Shown here piece by piece: positions 23,922 through 32,177 of a stretch of 64,000 bases of DNA; the first letter of the stretch is position 1, and the number at the start of each line of letters is the position of its first letter. Location: assembly GCF_009905615.1 (NCBI RefSeq), contig NZ_JAAAKW010000002.1, forward strand, positions 248,001-312,000. Reading direction: 5' to 3'. The notes beneath the pieces were generated by a model. The model searched no databases and was not told the DNA's origin. It saw only the letters and a list, made by a program, of their open reading frames with translations. This DNA comes from Pseudomonas sp. SLFW (lineage in GTDB: Bacteria; Pseudomonadota; Gammaproteobacteria; Pseudomonadales; Pseudomonadaceae). A program made the translations under genes and the position numbers.

Positions 23922-25130
23922 TTAAACCTGGTTCAAACGTTCGGCGACAAAAGTGACCAACTGGCGGGCGATCTTGGCCTTGCTGGTCTGGGCGAAGAGC
24001 GTTGCTTGCAGCGCTCGGTCGATCACGCTGCACGCGTTTTCTTCGCTGTTGAAGCCAATGCTGGGATTGGCAACGTCGTTGGCGATGATCAAGTCGAGGT
24101 TCTTGTCCTTGAGCTTGCGTGCAGCATAGTCGAGCAGATGTTCGGTTTCGGCGGCGAAACCGACACTGAATGGACGATCCGGACGCTGGGCGATGGTGGC
24201 GAGAATATCCGGGTTGCGGACCATTTGCAGCAAAAGGCCATCACCGGTCGTAGGGTCTTTCTTCAATTTCTGTGGCGCGACGACCTCCGGGCGGTAATCC
24301 GCGACAGCGGCAGACGCGATGAACAGATCGCACGGCATTGCGGCCTCGCACGCAGCCAGCATGTCGCGGGCGCTCACGACGTCGATGCGCGACACCCGGT
24401 CAGGCGTCTGCAGGTTGACCGGGCCCGTGATCAGCGTGACGCGAGCGCCCGCTTCGGCGGCAGCTTCCGCCAGCGCGAAGCCCATTTTTCCCGAGCTGTG
24501 GTTGGTGATGTAACGCACCGGATCGATATTTTCCTGAGTCGGCCCGGCTGTGATCAACACGTGTTTACCGGTCAGGCTCAGGCGCTGGAAGCAATCGGCA
24601 GCGGATTGCGCCAGATCGTTGGGTTCAAGCATCCGGCCATAACCCACGTCGCCACAAGCCTGGCTGCCACTGGTAGGACCGAAGGTACGGAAGTCGCGGC
24701 TTTCGAGGGTTTGCAGGTTGGCCTGGACGGAAGGGTCGCGCCACATGGCCTGATTCATGGCCGGTGCAACGGCGACGATGGCGTCGGTGGCGAGCACCAC
24801 GGTGGTCAGCAGGTCATTGGCGATGCCTTGGGCCAGGCGCGCGATCAGGTCGGCGGTGGCGGGGGCGATCAGCACCATGTCGGCCCATTTTGCCAAGTCG
24901 ATGTGGCCCATGGCCGCCTCAGCGGCAGGGTCGAGCAGGTCGAGATGGACGGGGTGCCCGGAGAGGGCCTGCATGGTCAACGGGGTGATGAACTCGGCGC
25001 CGCCTTTGGTCATGACGACCCGCACTTCGGCGCCGTGATCTTTCAACCGACGGACCAGTTCTGCGCTTTTGTAGGCCGCGATGCCACCGCCTACGCCGAG
25101 AACGATGCGTTTCCGATACAGCCGCTGCAT
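23922..25130 (-). CDS. coaBC: Bifunctional phosphopantothenoylcysteine decarboxylase/phosphopantothenate-cysteine ligase
   Basis: A 402-residue coenzyme A synthesis enzyme. The N-terminal flavin-dependent CoaC domain includes [20 protein letters not shown], with a substrate-site APAMNQAMW and the reactive lid near [14 protein letters not shown]. The C-terminal CoaB ligase domain starts near [20 protein letters not shown] and includes [15 protein letters not shown]. The frame opens 11 codons upstream, and the ATG at 25130 is preferred for matching the family start ([12 protein letters not shown]). Divergent from radC. Confidence 0.96.
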   Translation of the reverse strand: MQRLYRKRIVLGVGGGIAAYKSAELVRRLKDHGAEVRVVMTKGGAEFITPLTMQALSGHPVHLDLLDPAAEAAMGHIDLAKWADMVLIAPATADLIARLAQGIANDLLTTVVLATDAIVAVAPAMNQAMWRDPSVQANLQTLESRDFRTFGPTSGSQACGDVGYGRMLEPNDLAQSAADCFQRLSLTGKHVLITAGPTQENIDPVRYITNHSSGKMGFALAEAAAEAGARVTLITGPVNLQTPDRVSRIDVVSARDMLAACEAAMPCDLFIASAAVADYRPEVVAPQKLKKDPTTGDGLLLQMVRNPDILATIAQRPDRPFSVGFAAETEHLLDYAARKLKDKNLDLIIANDVANPSIGFNSEENACSVIDRALQATLFAQTSKAKIARQLVTFVAERLNQV

Positions 25131-25262
25131 AGGCCTGCCTTTCAGTCGAGTTACACGCGGCAATCATGTGGCCTTCCGAGGCCGGGTCGACGCGTAAAAA
25201 AGATGGCTAAGATAGCACAGCGACCGCACGGGAACAGCGGCGCCCACAGACAGGGAGGTGCT

Positions 25263-25937
25263 ATGAGTATTCGTGATTGGCCTGCGTCGGAGCGGCCTCG
25301 GGAGAAGCTGTTAGAGCGGGGGGCATCAAGTCTTTCCGACGCCGAATTGCTCGCTATTTTTCTGCGCACCGGCGTATCAGGGAAGAGCGCTGTGGACCTT
25401 GCGCGTCACCTACTGACGCAGTTCGGCAGCCTGCGTGCGTTGCTGGAGGCCAACCTGCCCGCGTTCAGCGCCGAATTGGGGCTAGGGCCCGCCAAATTCG
25501 CTCAGTTGCAAGCGGTCATGGAAATGGCCAAGCGGCATATGGGCGAGAATCTCAAGCGTGGGTCTGCGCTGAAAAGCCCTGGACAAGTCCGCACCTATCT
25601 CAAAGCGTTGCTCAGAGACGAGCCTCATGAAGTGTTCGGTTGCCTGTTTCTGGACAGCAAGAACCGCGTTCAGGCGTTCGAAGCGCTGTTTCAGGGGTCG
25701 ATCAATGTCGCGCATGTTCACCCGCGACAGGTGGTCAAACGGGCGCTGGCGCATAACTCGGCGGCGGTCATCCTCTGCCACAACCACCCGTCCGGCGTGT
25801 GCGAGCCGAGTGAGGAGGATGTTGAACTGACGGAGCTGCTGAAAAATGCCTTGGCGATGATCGATGTGGTGGTCGTCGATCACCTGATCGTCGGGGATGG
25901 AGACCCGATGTCATTGGTGGAATTGGGGTTGATGTAA
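25263..25937 (+). CDS. radC: RadC family JAB/MPN-domain protein
   Basis: A 224-residue protein. The N-terminal helix-hairpin-helix region ([39 protein letters not shown]) precedes a JAMM metal-binding domain, with [20 protein letters not shown] and the HxH-x-D signature [15 protein letters not shown]. Historically called a DNA-repair protein, but its actual role is unsettled. The plus-strand frame remains open far upstream, antisense to coaBC. The ATG at 25263 behind GGGAGGTGCT is the evident start. Confidence 0.93.
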   Translation: MSIRDWPASERPREKLLERGASSLSDAELLAIFLRTGVSGKSAVDLARHLLTQFGSLRALLEANLPAFSAELGLGPAKFAQLQAVMEMAKRHMGENLKRGSALKSPGQVRTYLKALLRDEPHEVFGCLFLDSKNRVQAFEALFQGSINVAHVHPRQVVKRALAHNSAAVILCHNHPSGVCEPSEEDVELTELLKNALAMIDVVVVDHLIVGDGDPMSLVELGLM

Positions 25938-25961
25938 GAGAGAGGTTGTGTCCGGGTCCCT

Positions 25962-26052
25962 CTGTAGGAGTGAGCTTGCTCGCGATGGGTATCTCAGACG
26001 ACGAAGATATGGAGGTCTGAAAAGACGTCTCGCGAGCAAGCTCACTCCTACA
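25962..26052. repeat. REP doublet, GTGAGCTTGCTCGCGAT type
   Basis: Inverted units: CTGTAGGAGTGAGCTTGCTC and GAGCAAGCTCACTCCTACA. In the convergent gap between radC and the peptide-binding protein gene. Confidence 0.88.
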
Positions 26053-26085
26053 ACGGTTTGCCTTCCTGTTTGGTCATGCCGCGCG

Positions 26086-27675
26086 TTACTTCACCGTCAC
26101 CTTGGAGAAGTCCTGCCGCCCAAACGGGCTGACGTCATACCCCAGCACATTCTTGCGAGTCAGGGCGAAGGCGGTCGGGTGGGCCAGCGGCAGCCACAGC
26201 GCTTGTTTCTGAATCTGCTCCTGCACCTGATGGTAGAGCTTGCTGCGTTGCCCTTGATCGGTCACGGTCTTGCCCTGGCTGATCAGCTTGTCCAGACCTT
26301 CATCGCAATAGCGGGCGAAGTTGGTGCCGGATTTCACCGCCGCGCACGAGAACTGCGGCGTCAGGAAGTTATCCGGGTCGCCATTGTCGCCCGCCCAACC
26401 CATGAACAGCAGATCGTGCTCGCCGGTCTTGGCGCGACGAATCAGCTCGCCCCATTCGATGACCTTGATCTCGGCCTTGATACCGACAGCCGCGAGGTCA
26501 TTTTGCAGCAACTGCGCACCTGCACTGGGGTTCGGGTTGAGCAGACTGCCGGACGGACGCGTCCAGATCGTGGTCTTGAAGCCGTCTTTGAGACCCGCCT
26601 TCGCCAGCAACTCCTTCGCCTTGGCGACGTCATGCTTGTACCCCGGCAAATCGCTGGCATACCCCCATGTGTTAGGCGGATACACGCCATTGGCGGCCCG
26701 CGCCGAGCCTTCGAACACCGCCTTGAGGTACGTATCCTTATCGAACGCGAGGTTGATTGCCTGACGCACTTCCGGCTTGTCCAGCGGAGGATGTTGGCTA
26801 TTGATTGCCACGAACGCCGTCATGAATGCGTCAGTCTTTTCGACTTGCAGGTTCGGATCCTTGGCCGCTTCCGCGACATCCAGTGGCTTGGGCGAGAGCG
26901 CGATCTGACATTCGTTCTGCTTGATGCGTTGCAGGCGCACATTAGCGTCCGGGGTGATCGCGAACAGCAAGGTATCGATGGCCGGCTTGCCCTCGAAATA
27001 ATCCGGGTTGGCGGTGTAACGCACCACCGAGTCCTTCTGGAAGCGTTTGAAAACGAACGGTCCGGTGCCGATTGGCTCGCTGTTGAGCTTCTCGGGTGTG
27101 CCGGCTTTCATCAGCTTGTCGGTGTATTCCGCGGAATAAATAGAAGCGAAGCCCATGCTTAAAGTGGCGAGGAAGGTGGCGTCCGGGTGGTCCAGGGTGA
27201 TGCGCACGGTGTTGGCGTCAGGCGCTTCGATCTTCTTGATCAGAGAGGGCCATTGCATTGACTGGGCGTGAGGAAAGCCCTGCACCGCAACCTTGTTCCA
27301 CGGATTGGCCGGGTCAAGCATTCGCTGGAAGCTGAACACCACGTCATCAGCGTTGAAGTCGCGAGTCGGCGTGAAATACTCGGTGTGATGGAATTTCACG
27401 CCCGAGCGCAGTTTGAAGTCGTAGGTCAGGCCGTCCGGCCAGACGCTCCAGCTTTCTGCCAGGCTGGGGACCAGCTTGCCGGTCTGGGCGTCGTGGTTTA
27501 CCAGGCGATTCATCAGCACGTCGGCCGAGGCGTTGGTGGTGGTCAGCGAGTTGTATTGCACCACGTCGAACCCTTCGGGGCTGGCTTCGGTGCACACGCT
27601 CAGGCTGGTGGCGGCCTGTGCCATCAAAGGCGCGCTCAGGGACGCAAGCAAAAAGGGTAAAACAGCTAGGCGCAT
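26086..27675 (-). CDS. Periplasmic peptide-binding protein of an ABC transporter (SBP family 5)
   Basis: A 529-residue solute-binding protein with a clear signal peptide (MRLAVLPFLLASLSAPLMAQ, cleavage near AQA). Family 5 hallmarks: SLAESWSVWPDGLTYDFKLR, FNADDVVFSFQRMLDP, NSEPIGTGPFVFKRFQKDS, VRQAINLAFDKDTYL. Similar to DppA-like dipeptide-binding proteins. No permease or ATPase genes flank it, so it must pair with subunits encoded elsewhere. The ATG at 27675 has AAGGA upstream, and the longer open frame is ignored. In P. aeruginosa a homologue (PA5317, from memory) also sits between radC and rpmB. Confidence 0.92.
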   Translation of the reverse strand: MRLAVLPFLLASLSAPLMAQAATSLSVCTEASPEGFDVVQYNSLTTTNASADVLMNRLVNHDAQTGKLVPSLAESWSVWPDGLTYDFKLRSGVKFHHTEYFTPTRDFNADDVVFSFQRMLDPANPWNKVAVQGFPHAQSMQWPSLIKKIEAPDANTVRITLDHPDATFLATLSMGFASIYSAEYTDKLMKAGTPEKLNSEPIGTGPFVFKRFQKDSVVRYTANPDYFEGKPAIDTLLFAITPDANVRLQRIKQNECQIALSPKPLDVAEAAKDPNLQVEKTDAFMTAFVAINSQHPPLDKPEVRQAINLAFDKDTYLKAVFEGSARAANGVYPPNTWGYASDLPGYKHDVAKAKELLAKAGLKDGFKTTIWTRPSGSLLNPNPSAGAQLLQNDLAAVGIKAEIKVIEWGELIRRAKTGEHDLLFMGWAGDNGDPDNFLTPQFSCAAVKSGTNFARYCDEGLDKLISQGKTVTDQGQRSKLYHQVQEQIQKQALWLPLAHPTAFALTRKNVLGYDVSPFGRQDFSKVTVK

Positions 27676-27861
27676 GGCGATGTTCCTTTCAGAGATAGCC
27701 CATCTGCCGGCGCAGTCTGGAGAGGGAGTTACCCTAGACCATGGATAGACAGAGGACAATCTATCTGGCGCGACGAGTGGTATATTTCCCCTCCCGCCCT
27801 TTGCCGCTGGCCTTGTCAGCCGGAAATTCGGGCGTTTCTTGCAGGTCATGCGTCGTTTGTG

Positions 27862-28011
27862 TTGTTGCGTGAAAGGCTTTCTGGTATAAAGCAGCGCTCT
27901 TTTCTAGGGGCCCGCTTCCTTCTTCGTAGGTGTGGCCGGTAAGACCCCTGAAGAAACGCGGCGCCTAGCGCCATGACTGAGAGATTAAGCGGCCAACCCA
28001 TGCCGGGTTGG
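27862..28011 (+). promoter_or_regulatory. Promoter and leader of rpmB-rpmG
   Basis: TTGTTG (27862-27867), a 17-base spacer, then TATAAA (27885-27890) make a plausible sigma-70 promoter. The roughly 140-base leader contains the hairpin CCAACCC/GGGTTGG (27993-27999 with 28005-28011) just ahead of the rpmB ribosome site. The rest of the 361-bp gap (27676-28036) shows no gene. Confidence 0.55.
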
Positions 28012-28036
28012 GCATGTGGTTTTAGAGGGCTGAGGC

Positions 28037-28273
28037 ATGTCGAGAGTATGTCAAGTTACCGGTAAGGGTCCGGTAACCGGGAATAACATTTCCCACGCAA
28101 ACAACAAAACCCGTCGTCGTTTCCTGCCAAACCTGCAGCATCACCGCTTCTGGGTTGAGAGCGAGAAACGCTTTGTACGTCTGCGCGTATCTGCTAAAGG
28201 CATGCGTATCATCGACAAGCGCGGCATTGATGTCGTTCTGGCCGAAATTCGCCGTGATGGCGCTAAGGTTTAA
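28037..28273 (+). CDS. rpmB: 50S ribosomal protein L28
   Basis: A 78-residue large-subunit ribosomal protein. It begins [20 protein letters not shown] and contains the L28 signature [28 protein letters not shown] precedes the ATG. rpmG follows 11 bp downstream as in most proteobacteria. Confidence 0.98.
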   Translation: MSRVCQVTGKGPVTGNNISHANNKTRRRFLPNLQHHRFWVESEKRFVRLRVSAKGMRIIDKRGIDVVLAEIRRDGAKV

Positions 28274-28284
28274 GGGAGAAAATC

Positions 28285-28440
28285 ATGCGTGAATTGATCC
28301 GTTTGGTGTCGACCGCTAACACCGGCCACTTCTACACCACCGACAAGAACAAGCGCACTACCCCGGACAAAATCGAAATTAAAAAATTCGATCCGGTTGC
28401 TCGTAAGCACGTGATCTACAAAGAAGCCAAAATCAAGTAA
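28285..28440 (+). CDS. rpmG: 50S ribosomal protein L33
   Basis: A 51-residue protein, too short for many gene callers' default limits. It begins [20 protein letters not shown] and ends [17 protein letters not shown]. It has no zinc-binding cysteines, so this is the C-minus form of L33. The ribosome site is AAGGGAGAAAATC. A strong terminator follows. Confidence 0.98.
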   Translation: MRELIRLVSTANTGHFYTTDKNKRTTPDKIEIKKFDPVARKHVIYKEAKIK

Positions 28441-28460
28441 TTGATTTTCGCCTCTTACGA

Positions 28461-28488
28461 AAAAGCCCGCAGCGATGCGGGCTTTTTT
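28461..28488 (+). terminator. Terminator after rpmG
   Basis: AAAAGCCCGCA and TGCGGGCTTTT around a 4-base loop, followed by T6. It sits 21 bp after the rpmG stop and also lies downstream of the convergent cupin gene. Confidence 0.92.
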
Positions 28489-28533
28489 GTGGGCGAGATC
28501 TGGAATCTTGCCTCCTACAAGGTGGTGGGGCAT

Positions 28534-28896
28534 TCAAGCCTTCTGTTCGAACACCACATAAATTTTGCGGCACGGCTCCAGCACTTCCCATGTGCCTTTG
28601 AACCCCGCCGGGATCACAAAGCGATCTCCTGCGCGCAGCGTCTTGGCGTTGCCTTCCTCATCGCGCAACACCGACACGCCCTGCACGATTTCGCAGTATT
28701 CGTGTTCGGTGTAATTCACCGTCCATTGCCCGATTTCACCTTCCCACACCCCGGCGTTCATTTGCCCGCACGGGCTGTCGTAGTGGTTGTACACCGTCTG
28801 CTCCGGGTCGCCCTTTAGGATCTTTTCTGCGGCGGGCTTGAAACGCTCGGCGTGGGTGTTGGCTTCGCTGAAGTCGACGATGCTCTCGATGCTCAT
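28534..28896 (-). CDS. Single-domain cupin protein
   Basis: A 120-residue protein of the (S)-ureidoglycine aminohydrolase-like cupin group (EutQ/DUF861 type). The beta-barrel motifs read GVWEGEIGQWTVNYTEHEYC and AGDRFVIPAGFKGTWEVLEP. The first cupin motif has E/H residues that could bind metal (YTEHEYCEI). It lies divergent from kauB in the region where P. aeruginosa has PA5314, beside polyamine genes (from memory). Enzymatic role unknown. Confidence 0.85.
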   Translation of the reverse strand: MSIESIVDFSEANTHAERFKPAAEKILKGDPEQTVYNHYDSPCGQMNAGVWEGEIGQWTVNYTEHEYCEIVQGVSVLRDEEGNAKTLRAGDRFVIPAGFKGTWEVLEPCRKIYVVFEQKA

Positions 28897-29032
28897 GTCC
28901 TGGCTCCTGAAACAGCGGTGGAAGAGGGTGTTTGGATAGGTACTGTCGGCGATAGTGCCCCGCTCGTTTGGTCACTATTGAACTGGGCTGTTGAATAAAA
29001 TGCACGGTAAAACGTCGTTTTAGGTCTTTTTG

Positions 29033-29046
29033 TCCAATATATTGGA
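29033..29046. promoter_or_regulatory. Perfect palindrome TCCAATATATTGGA upstream of kauB
   Basis: A 14-bp perfect palindrome in the 276-bp divergent gap between the cupin gene and kauB, 126 bp before the kauB ATG. Its core CAATATATTG resembles the operator core I recall for E. coli PuuR, the homologue of the pauR product encoded at 41.3 kb. A PauR operator is therefore likely by inference. Confidence 0.5.
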
Positions 29047-29172
29047 AATTCCCCTGACGCTGGTTTAGGGTGGACGGATGCCTTTTGCCGATCCGGCAGC
29101 TCATCAAGCAATTCCCCTGGAGCTCGGATCATGAGCACGAGGGCGCGCACATTCATTAGAGGAGGACGCTTC

Positions 29173-30666
29173 ATGACTACCCTGACTCATGCTGACTGGG
29201 AAAAACGCGCCCAGGCGTTGAAGATCGAAGGCCGTGCCTTCATCAATGGTGAATACACTGACGCCGCGTCCGGCGCCACCTTCGACTGCATCAGCCCGGT
29301 CGACGGTCGTTTCCTCGCAAAAGTGGCCAGCAGTGACGTTGCCGATGCCCAGCGTGCAGTCGAAAGCGCTCGCGCCACGTTCGATTCCGGTGTCTGGTCG
29401 CGTCTGGCCCCGACCAAGCGCAAGGCTGCGATGATTCGCTTCGCCGCATTGCTCGACGAACACAAAGAAGAGCTGGCGTTGCTTGAAACCCTCGACATGG
29501 GCAAGCCGATCAGCGACTCCTATGGCATCGACATTCCGGGCTCCGCACGCGCGTTGAGCTGGAGCGGCGAGGCCATCGACAAACTGTACGACGAAGTCGC
29601 AGCCACTCCCCACGATCAATTGGGTCTGGTCACCCGTGAGCCTATTGGCGTCGTTGCGGCCATCGTGCCGTGGAACTTCCCGCTGATGATGGCGTGCTGG
29701 AAACTCGGCCCTGCGCTGTCGAGCGGTAACTCGGTGGTGCTCAAGCCGTCCGAAAAGTCCCCGCTGACCGCCATCCGCGTCGCAAAACTGGCCATCGAAG
29801 CCGGTATTCCCGCAGGCGTACTCAACGTGTTGCCTGGTTATGGCCACACCGTCGGCAAGGCGCTGGCGCTGCACATGGACGTCGATACGGTCGTGTTCAC
29901 CGGCTCGACCAAGATTGCCAAGCAACTGCTGGTGTACTCGGGCGAGTCGAACATGAAGCGCGTGTGGCTGGAAGCCGGTGGCAAAAGCCCGAACATCGTG
30001 TTCGCCGACGCGCCGGACCTCCAGGCTGCTGCCGAATCGGCTGCCAGCGCCATTGCCTTCAACCAGGGCGAAGTGTGCACCGCAGGTTCGCGTCTGCTGG
30101 TGGAGCGTTCGATCAAGGATAAATTCTTGCCGATGGTGATCGAGGCCCTCAAGGTCTGGAAGCCAGGCAACCCGCTGGACCCGGCCACCAACGTTGGCGC
30201 GCTGGTGGACACGCAACAGATGAATACTGTGCTGTCGTACATCGAAGCGGGCCATACCGATGGCGCCAAGCTGGTCGCGGGCGGCAAGCGCATTTTGCAA
30301 GAGACGGGCGGCACGTATGTCGAGCCGACGATTTTCGACGGCGTGACCAATGCCATGAAGATCGCTCAGGAAGAAATTTTTGGCCCAGTCCTGTCGGTGC
30401 TGACGTTCGACACCGCAGAAGAAGCGGTGCAGATCGCCAACGACACGCCGTACGGCCTGGCGGCGGCGGTGTGGACCTCCGATCTGTCCAAGGCCCACCT
30501 GACCGCCCGCGCGTTGCGTGCAGGCAGCGTGTGGGTGAACCAGTACGATGGCGGCGACATGACCGCTCCATTCGGCGGCTTCAAGCAATCCGGCAACGGT
30601 CGCGACAAATCGCTCCATGCGTTCGACAAATACACCGAGTTGAAGGCGACGTGGATTAAGTTGTAA
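29173..30666 (+). CDS. kauB: Aldehyde dehydrogenase, 4-guanidinobutyraldehyde/gamma-aminobutyraldehyde type
   Basis: A 497-residue NAD(P)-dependent aldehyde dehydrogenase. The catalytic cysteine is C302 in NQGEVCTAGSR. The general-base glutamate lies in LEAGGKSPNIVF, and the nucleotide motif FTGSTKIAKQLL is intact. By sequence style (MTTLTHADWEKRAQALKIEG) and position it matches P. aeruginosa KauB/PauC, which oxidises aldehydes from arginine-derived and polyamine catabolism. The frame opens 14 codons upstream, but the ATG at 29173 has GAGGAGGACG before it. Probably PauR-controlled through the upstream palindrome. Confidence 0.92.
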   Translation: MTTLTHADWEKRAQALKIEGRAFINGEYTDAASGATFDCISPVDGRFLAKVASSDVADAQRAVESARATFDSGVWSRLAPTKRKAAMIRFAALLDEHKEELALLETLDMGKPISDSYGIDIPGSARALSWSGEAIDKLYDEVAATPHDQLGLVTREPIGVVAAIVPWNFPLMMACWKLGPALSSGNSVVLKPSEKSPLTAIRVAKLAIEAGIPAGVLNVLPGYGHTVGKALALHMDVDTVVFTGSTKIAKQLLVYSGESNMKRVWLEAGGKSPNIVFADAPDLQAAAESAASAIAFNQGEVCTAGSRLLVERSIKDKFLPMVIEALKVWKPGNPLDPATNVGALVDTQQMNTVLSYIEAGHTDGAKLVAGGKRILQETGGTYVEPTIFDGVTNAMKIAQEEIFGPVLSVLTFDTAEEAVQIANDTPYGLAAAVWTSDLSKAHLTARALRAGSVWVNQYDGGDMTAPFGGFKQSGNGRDKSLHAFDKYTELKATWIKL

Positions 30667-30692
30667 CCGCGATTCCAGTGGACACGGGTCAA

Positions 30693-30784
30693 CTGTAGGA
30701 GCGAATTCATTCACAATGCGGCTGTAGATCCGGTGAAGATGCATCGGATGTACCGGCCAATCGCGAATAAATTCGCTCCCACAG
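30693..30784. repeat. REP doublet, GCGAATTCATT type (copy 1 of a tandem pair)
   Basis: CTGTAGGAGCGAATTCATTC at the left and GAATAAATTCGCTCCCACAG at the right. The left core is damaged (CACAATG instead of CGCGATG). The 365-bp gap 30667-31031 contains only this, the next copy and a terminator. Confidence 0.85.
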
Positions 30785-30827
30785 GGATAATCGCCGCCGC
30801 GAAGTAGGGGGCTTATGTTGGCTTAAC

Positions 30828-30919
30828 TGTAGGAGCGAATTCATTCGCGATGCGGGGGAGGCATCGGATGAAGATGCGTCGAATGTATCGGCCAATCGCG
30901 AATAAATTCGCTCCTACAG
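30828..30919. repeat. REP doublet, GCGAATTCATT type (copy 2 of a tandem pair)
   Basis: Same layout and spacing as copy 1, 43 bp further on. The inner sequence is also related between copies (GAAGATGC.TCG.ATGTA.CGGCCAATCGCGAATAAATTCGCT pattern), so the pair looks like a duplication of the whole doublet and not two independent insertions. Confidence 0.85.
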
Positions 30920-30965
30920 GGTGTTACCACTGCCCCCGGGTTCTTCAAACGACTCGCTTTTCAGG

Positions 30966-30999
30966 ACAGCCGGGCTTCCCCAAAAAGCCCGGCTGTTTC
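30966..30999 (+). terminator. Hairpin terminator between kauB and the MFS gene
   Basis: ACAGCCGGGCTT (30966-30977) pairs perfectly with AAGCCCGGCTGT (30985-30996). The T-tract is short and interrupted (TTTCGTCTCTT), so efficiency is uncertain. Confidence 0.55.
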
Positions 31000-31031
31000 G
31001 TCTCTTCCCTTTGAGCCACAGGAGCGTGGTG

Positions 31032-32177
31032 ATGCGTTGGGGTACTTATTTCGCGGTGCTGTCGTCCGTGTTGAGCGTCGGTCTGGCGCTGGGCGTGAGC
31101 ATGCCGCTGGTGTCGTTGCGCCTCGAAGCCTGGGGTTACGGCGCCTTTGCCATCGGCGTCATGGCCGCGATGCCTGCGATTGGTGTGTTGTTGGGCGCCA
31201 GTCTGGCCAGCCGGTTGGCGTCCGCCCTTGGCACTGCGAACGTGATGCGCCTGTGTTTGTGGGGCGGGTCGATATCGGTTGGGTTGCTCGCGCTGCTGCC
31301 CCATTACTGGATCTGGCTGGTGTTGCGCCTGATGCTCGGGGTGATCCTGACCATGGTCTTCATCCTCGGTGAGAGCTGGATCAACCAACTGGTGACCGAG
31401 AACCTGCGCGGTAAACTTGTTGCGCTGTATGGCAGCTGCTACGCCCTCAGTCAGTTGGGTGGCCCGTTGCTGCTCGGCGGGATTGGCACTGAGCACGATT
31501 ACGGCTTCTGGGTCGGCACCGCACTGCTCGCGACTTCACCTCTTTTGCTTCTGGGCCGATCCGGCGCGCCAAGCGCAGAATCCAGCCACGTTTCCCTGCG
31601 AGACCTCGGTGGTTTCTGTCAGAAGCTGCCCGCTATCGCGTGGGCCATCGCGCTGTTCGCCGGTTTCGAAGCGATGATTCTGACACTGCTGCCGGTGTAC
31701 TGCCTGCAGCAAGGCTTCACGCCCGAGATCGCGCTGGCGATGGTCAGTACCGTGGTGGTGGGCGATGCGTTGCTGCAACTTCCGATTGGCGCACTGGCGG
31801 ACAAGGTTTCCCGGCGGGGCCTGTTCTCGGGCTGTGCGCTGGCGTTGATGCTGTCGAGTCTGGCGATCCCGTTGCTGGTCGACACCATCGCCATCTGGCC
31901 GCTGTGGGTGCTGTTCGGCGCCAGTGCGGGTGGGTTGTTCACGTTGTCGCTGATTCTGATCGGCGAGCGTTATCGCGACGATGCGCTGGTGCGGGCCAAT
32001 GCCCATGTCGCGCAGCTTTGGGGCATCGGCTGTCTGTTGGGGCCGTTGGCAGCGGGGGCCGGCAGCCAGTGGATCAGCGGTCAGGCGCTGCCCTTGCTGA
32101 TGGCGGCAGGCGCGCTGGGCCTGGTGATCTTGTCGCAACGCCCACAGGCGTTCGGCGTGCAGCCGGTCGCCGCCTAG
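31032..32177 (+). CDS. MFS transporter
   Basis: A 381-residue major facilitator superfamily protein with about 12 hydrophobic segments. The first is YFAVLSSVLSVGLALGVSMP. An LGESWINQLVTENLRGK loop after helix 4-5 is typical of the YcaD/Bcr-type MFS subgroup. A second-half signature GALADKVSRRGLFSG lies between helices 8 and 9. The ATG at 31032 has AGGAGCGTGGTG ahead; the longer frame begins in the REP region. The stop overlaps the convergent PLD gene. Substrate unknown; the homologue next to kauB in P. aeruginosa is PA5311 (from memory). Confidence 0.88.
   Translation: MRWGTYFAVLSSVLSVGLALGVSMPLVSLRLEAWGYGAFAIGVMAAMPAIGVLLGASLASRLASALGTANVMRLCLWGGSISVGLLALLPHYWIWLVLRLMLGVILTMVFILGESWINQLVTENLRGKLVALYGSCYALSQLGGPLLLGGIGTEHDYGFWVGTALLATSPLLLLGRSGAPSAESSHVSLRDLGGFCQKLPAIAWAIALFAGFEAMILTLLPVYCLQQGFTPEIALAMVSTVVVGDALLQLPIGALADKVSRRGLFSGCALALMLSSLAIPLLVDTIAIWPLWVLFGASAGGLFTLSLILIGERYRDDALVRANAHVAQLWGIGCLLGPLAAGAGSQWISGQALPLLMAAGALGLVILSQRPQAFGVQPVAA

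Noticed and set aside
24006..25262. Extended N-terminus for RadC running antisense to coaBC
   Set aside because: The first 419 codons mirror coaBC. RadC begins at 25263 with a good ribosome site and family-standard length.
29104..30744. 546-codon minus-strand frame opposite kauB
   Set aside because: Antisense shadow of the aldehyde dehydrogenase with no domain evidence.
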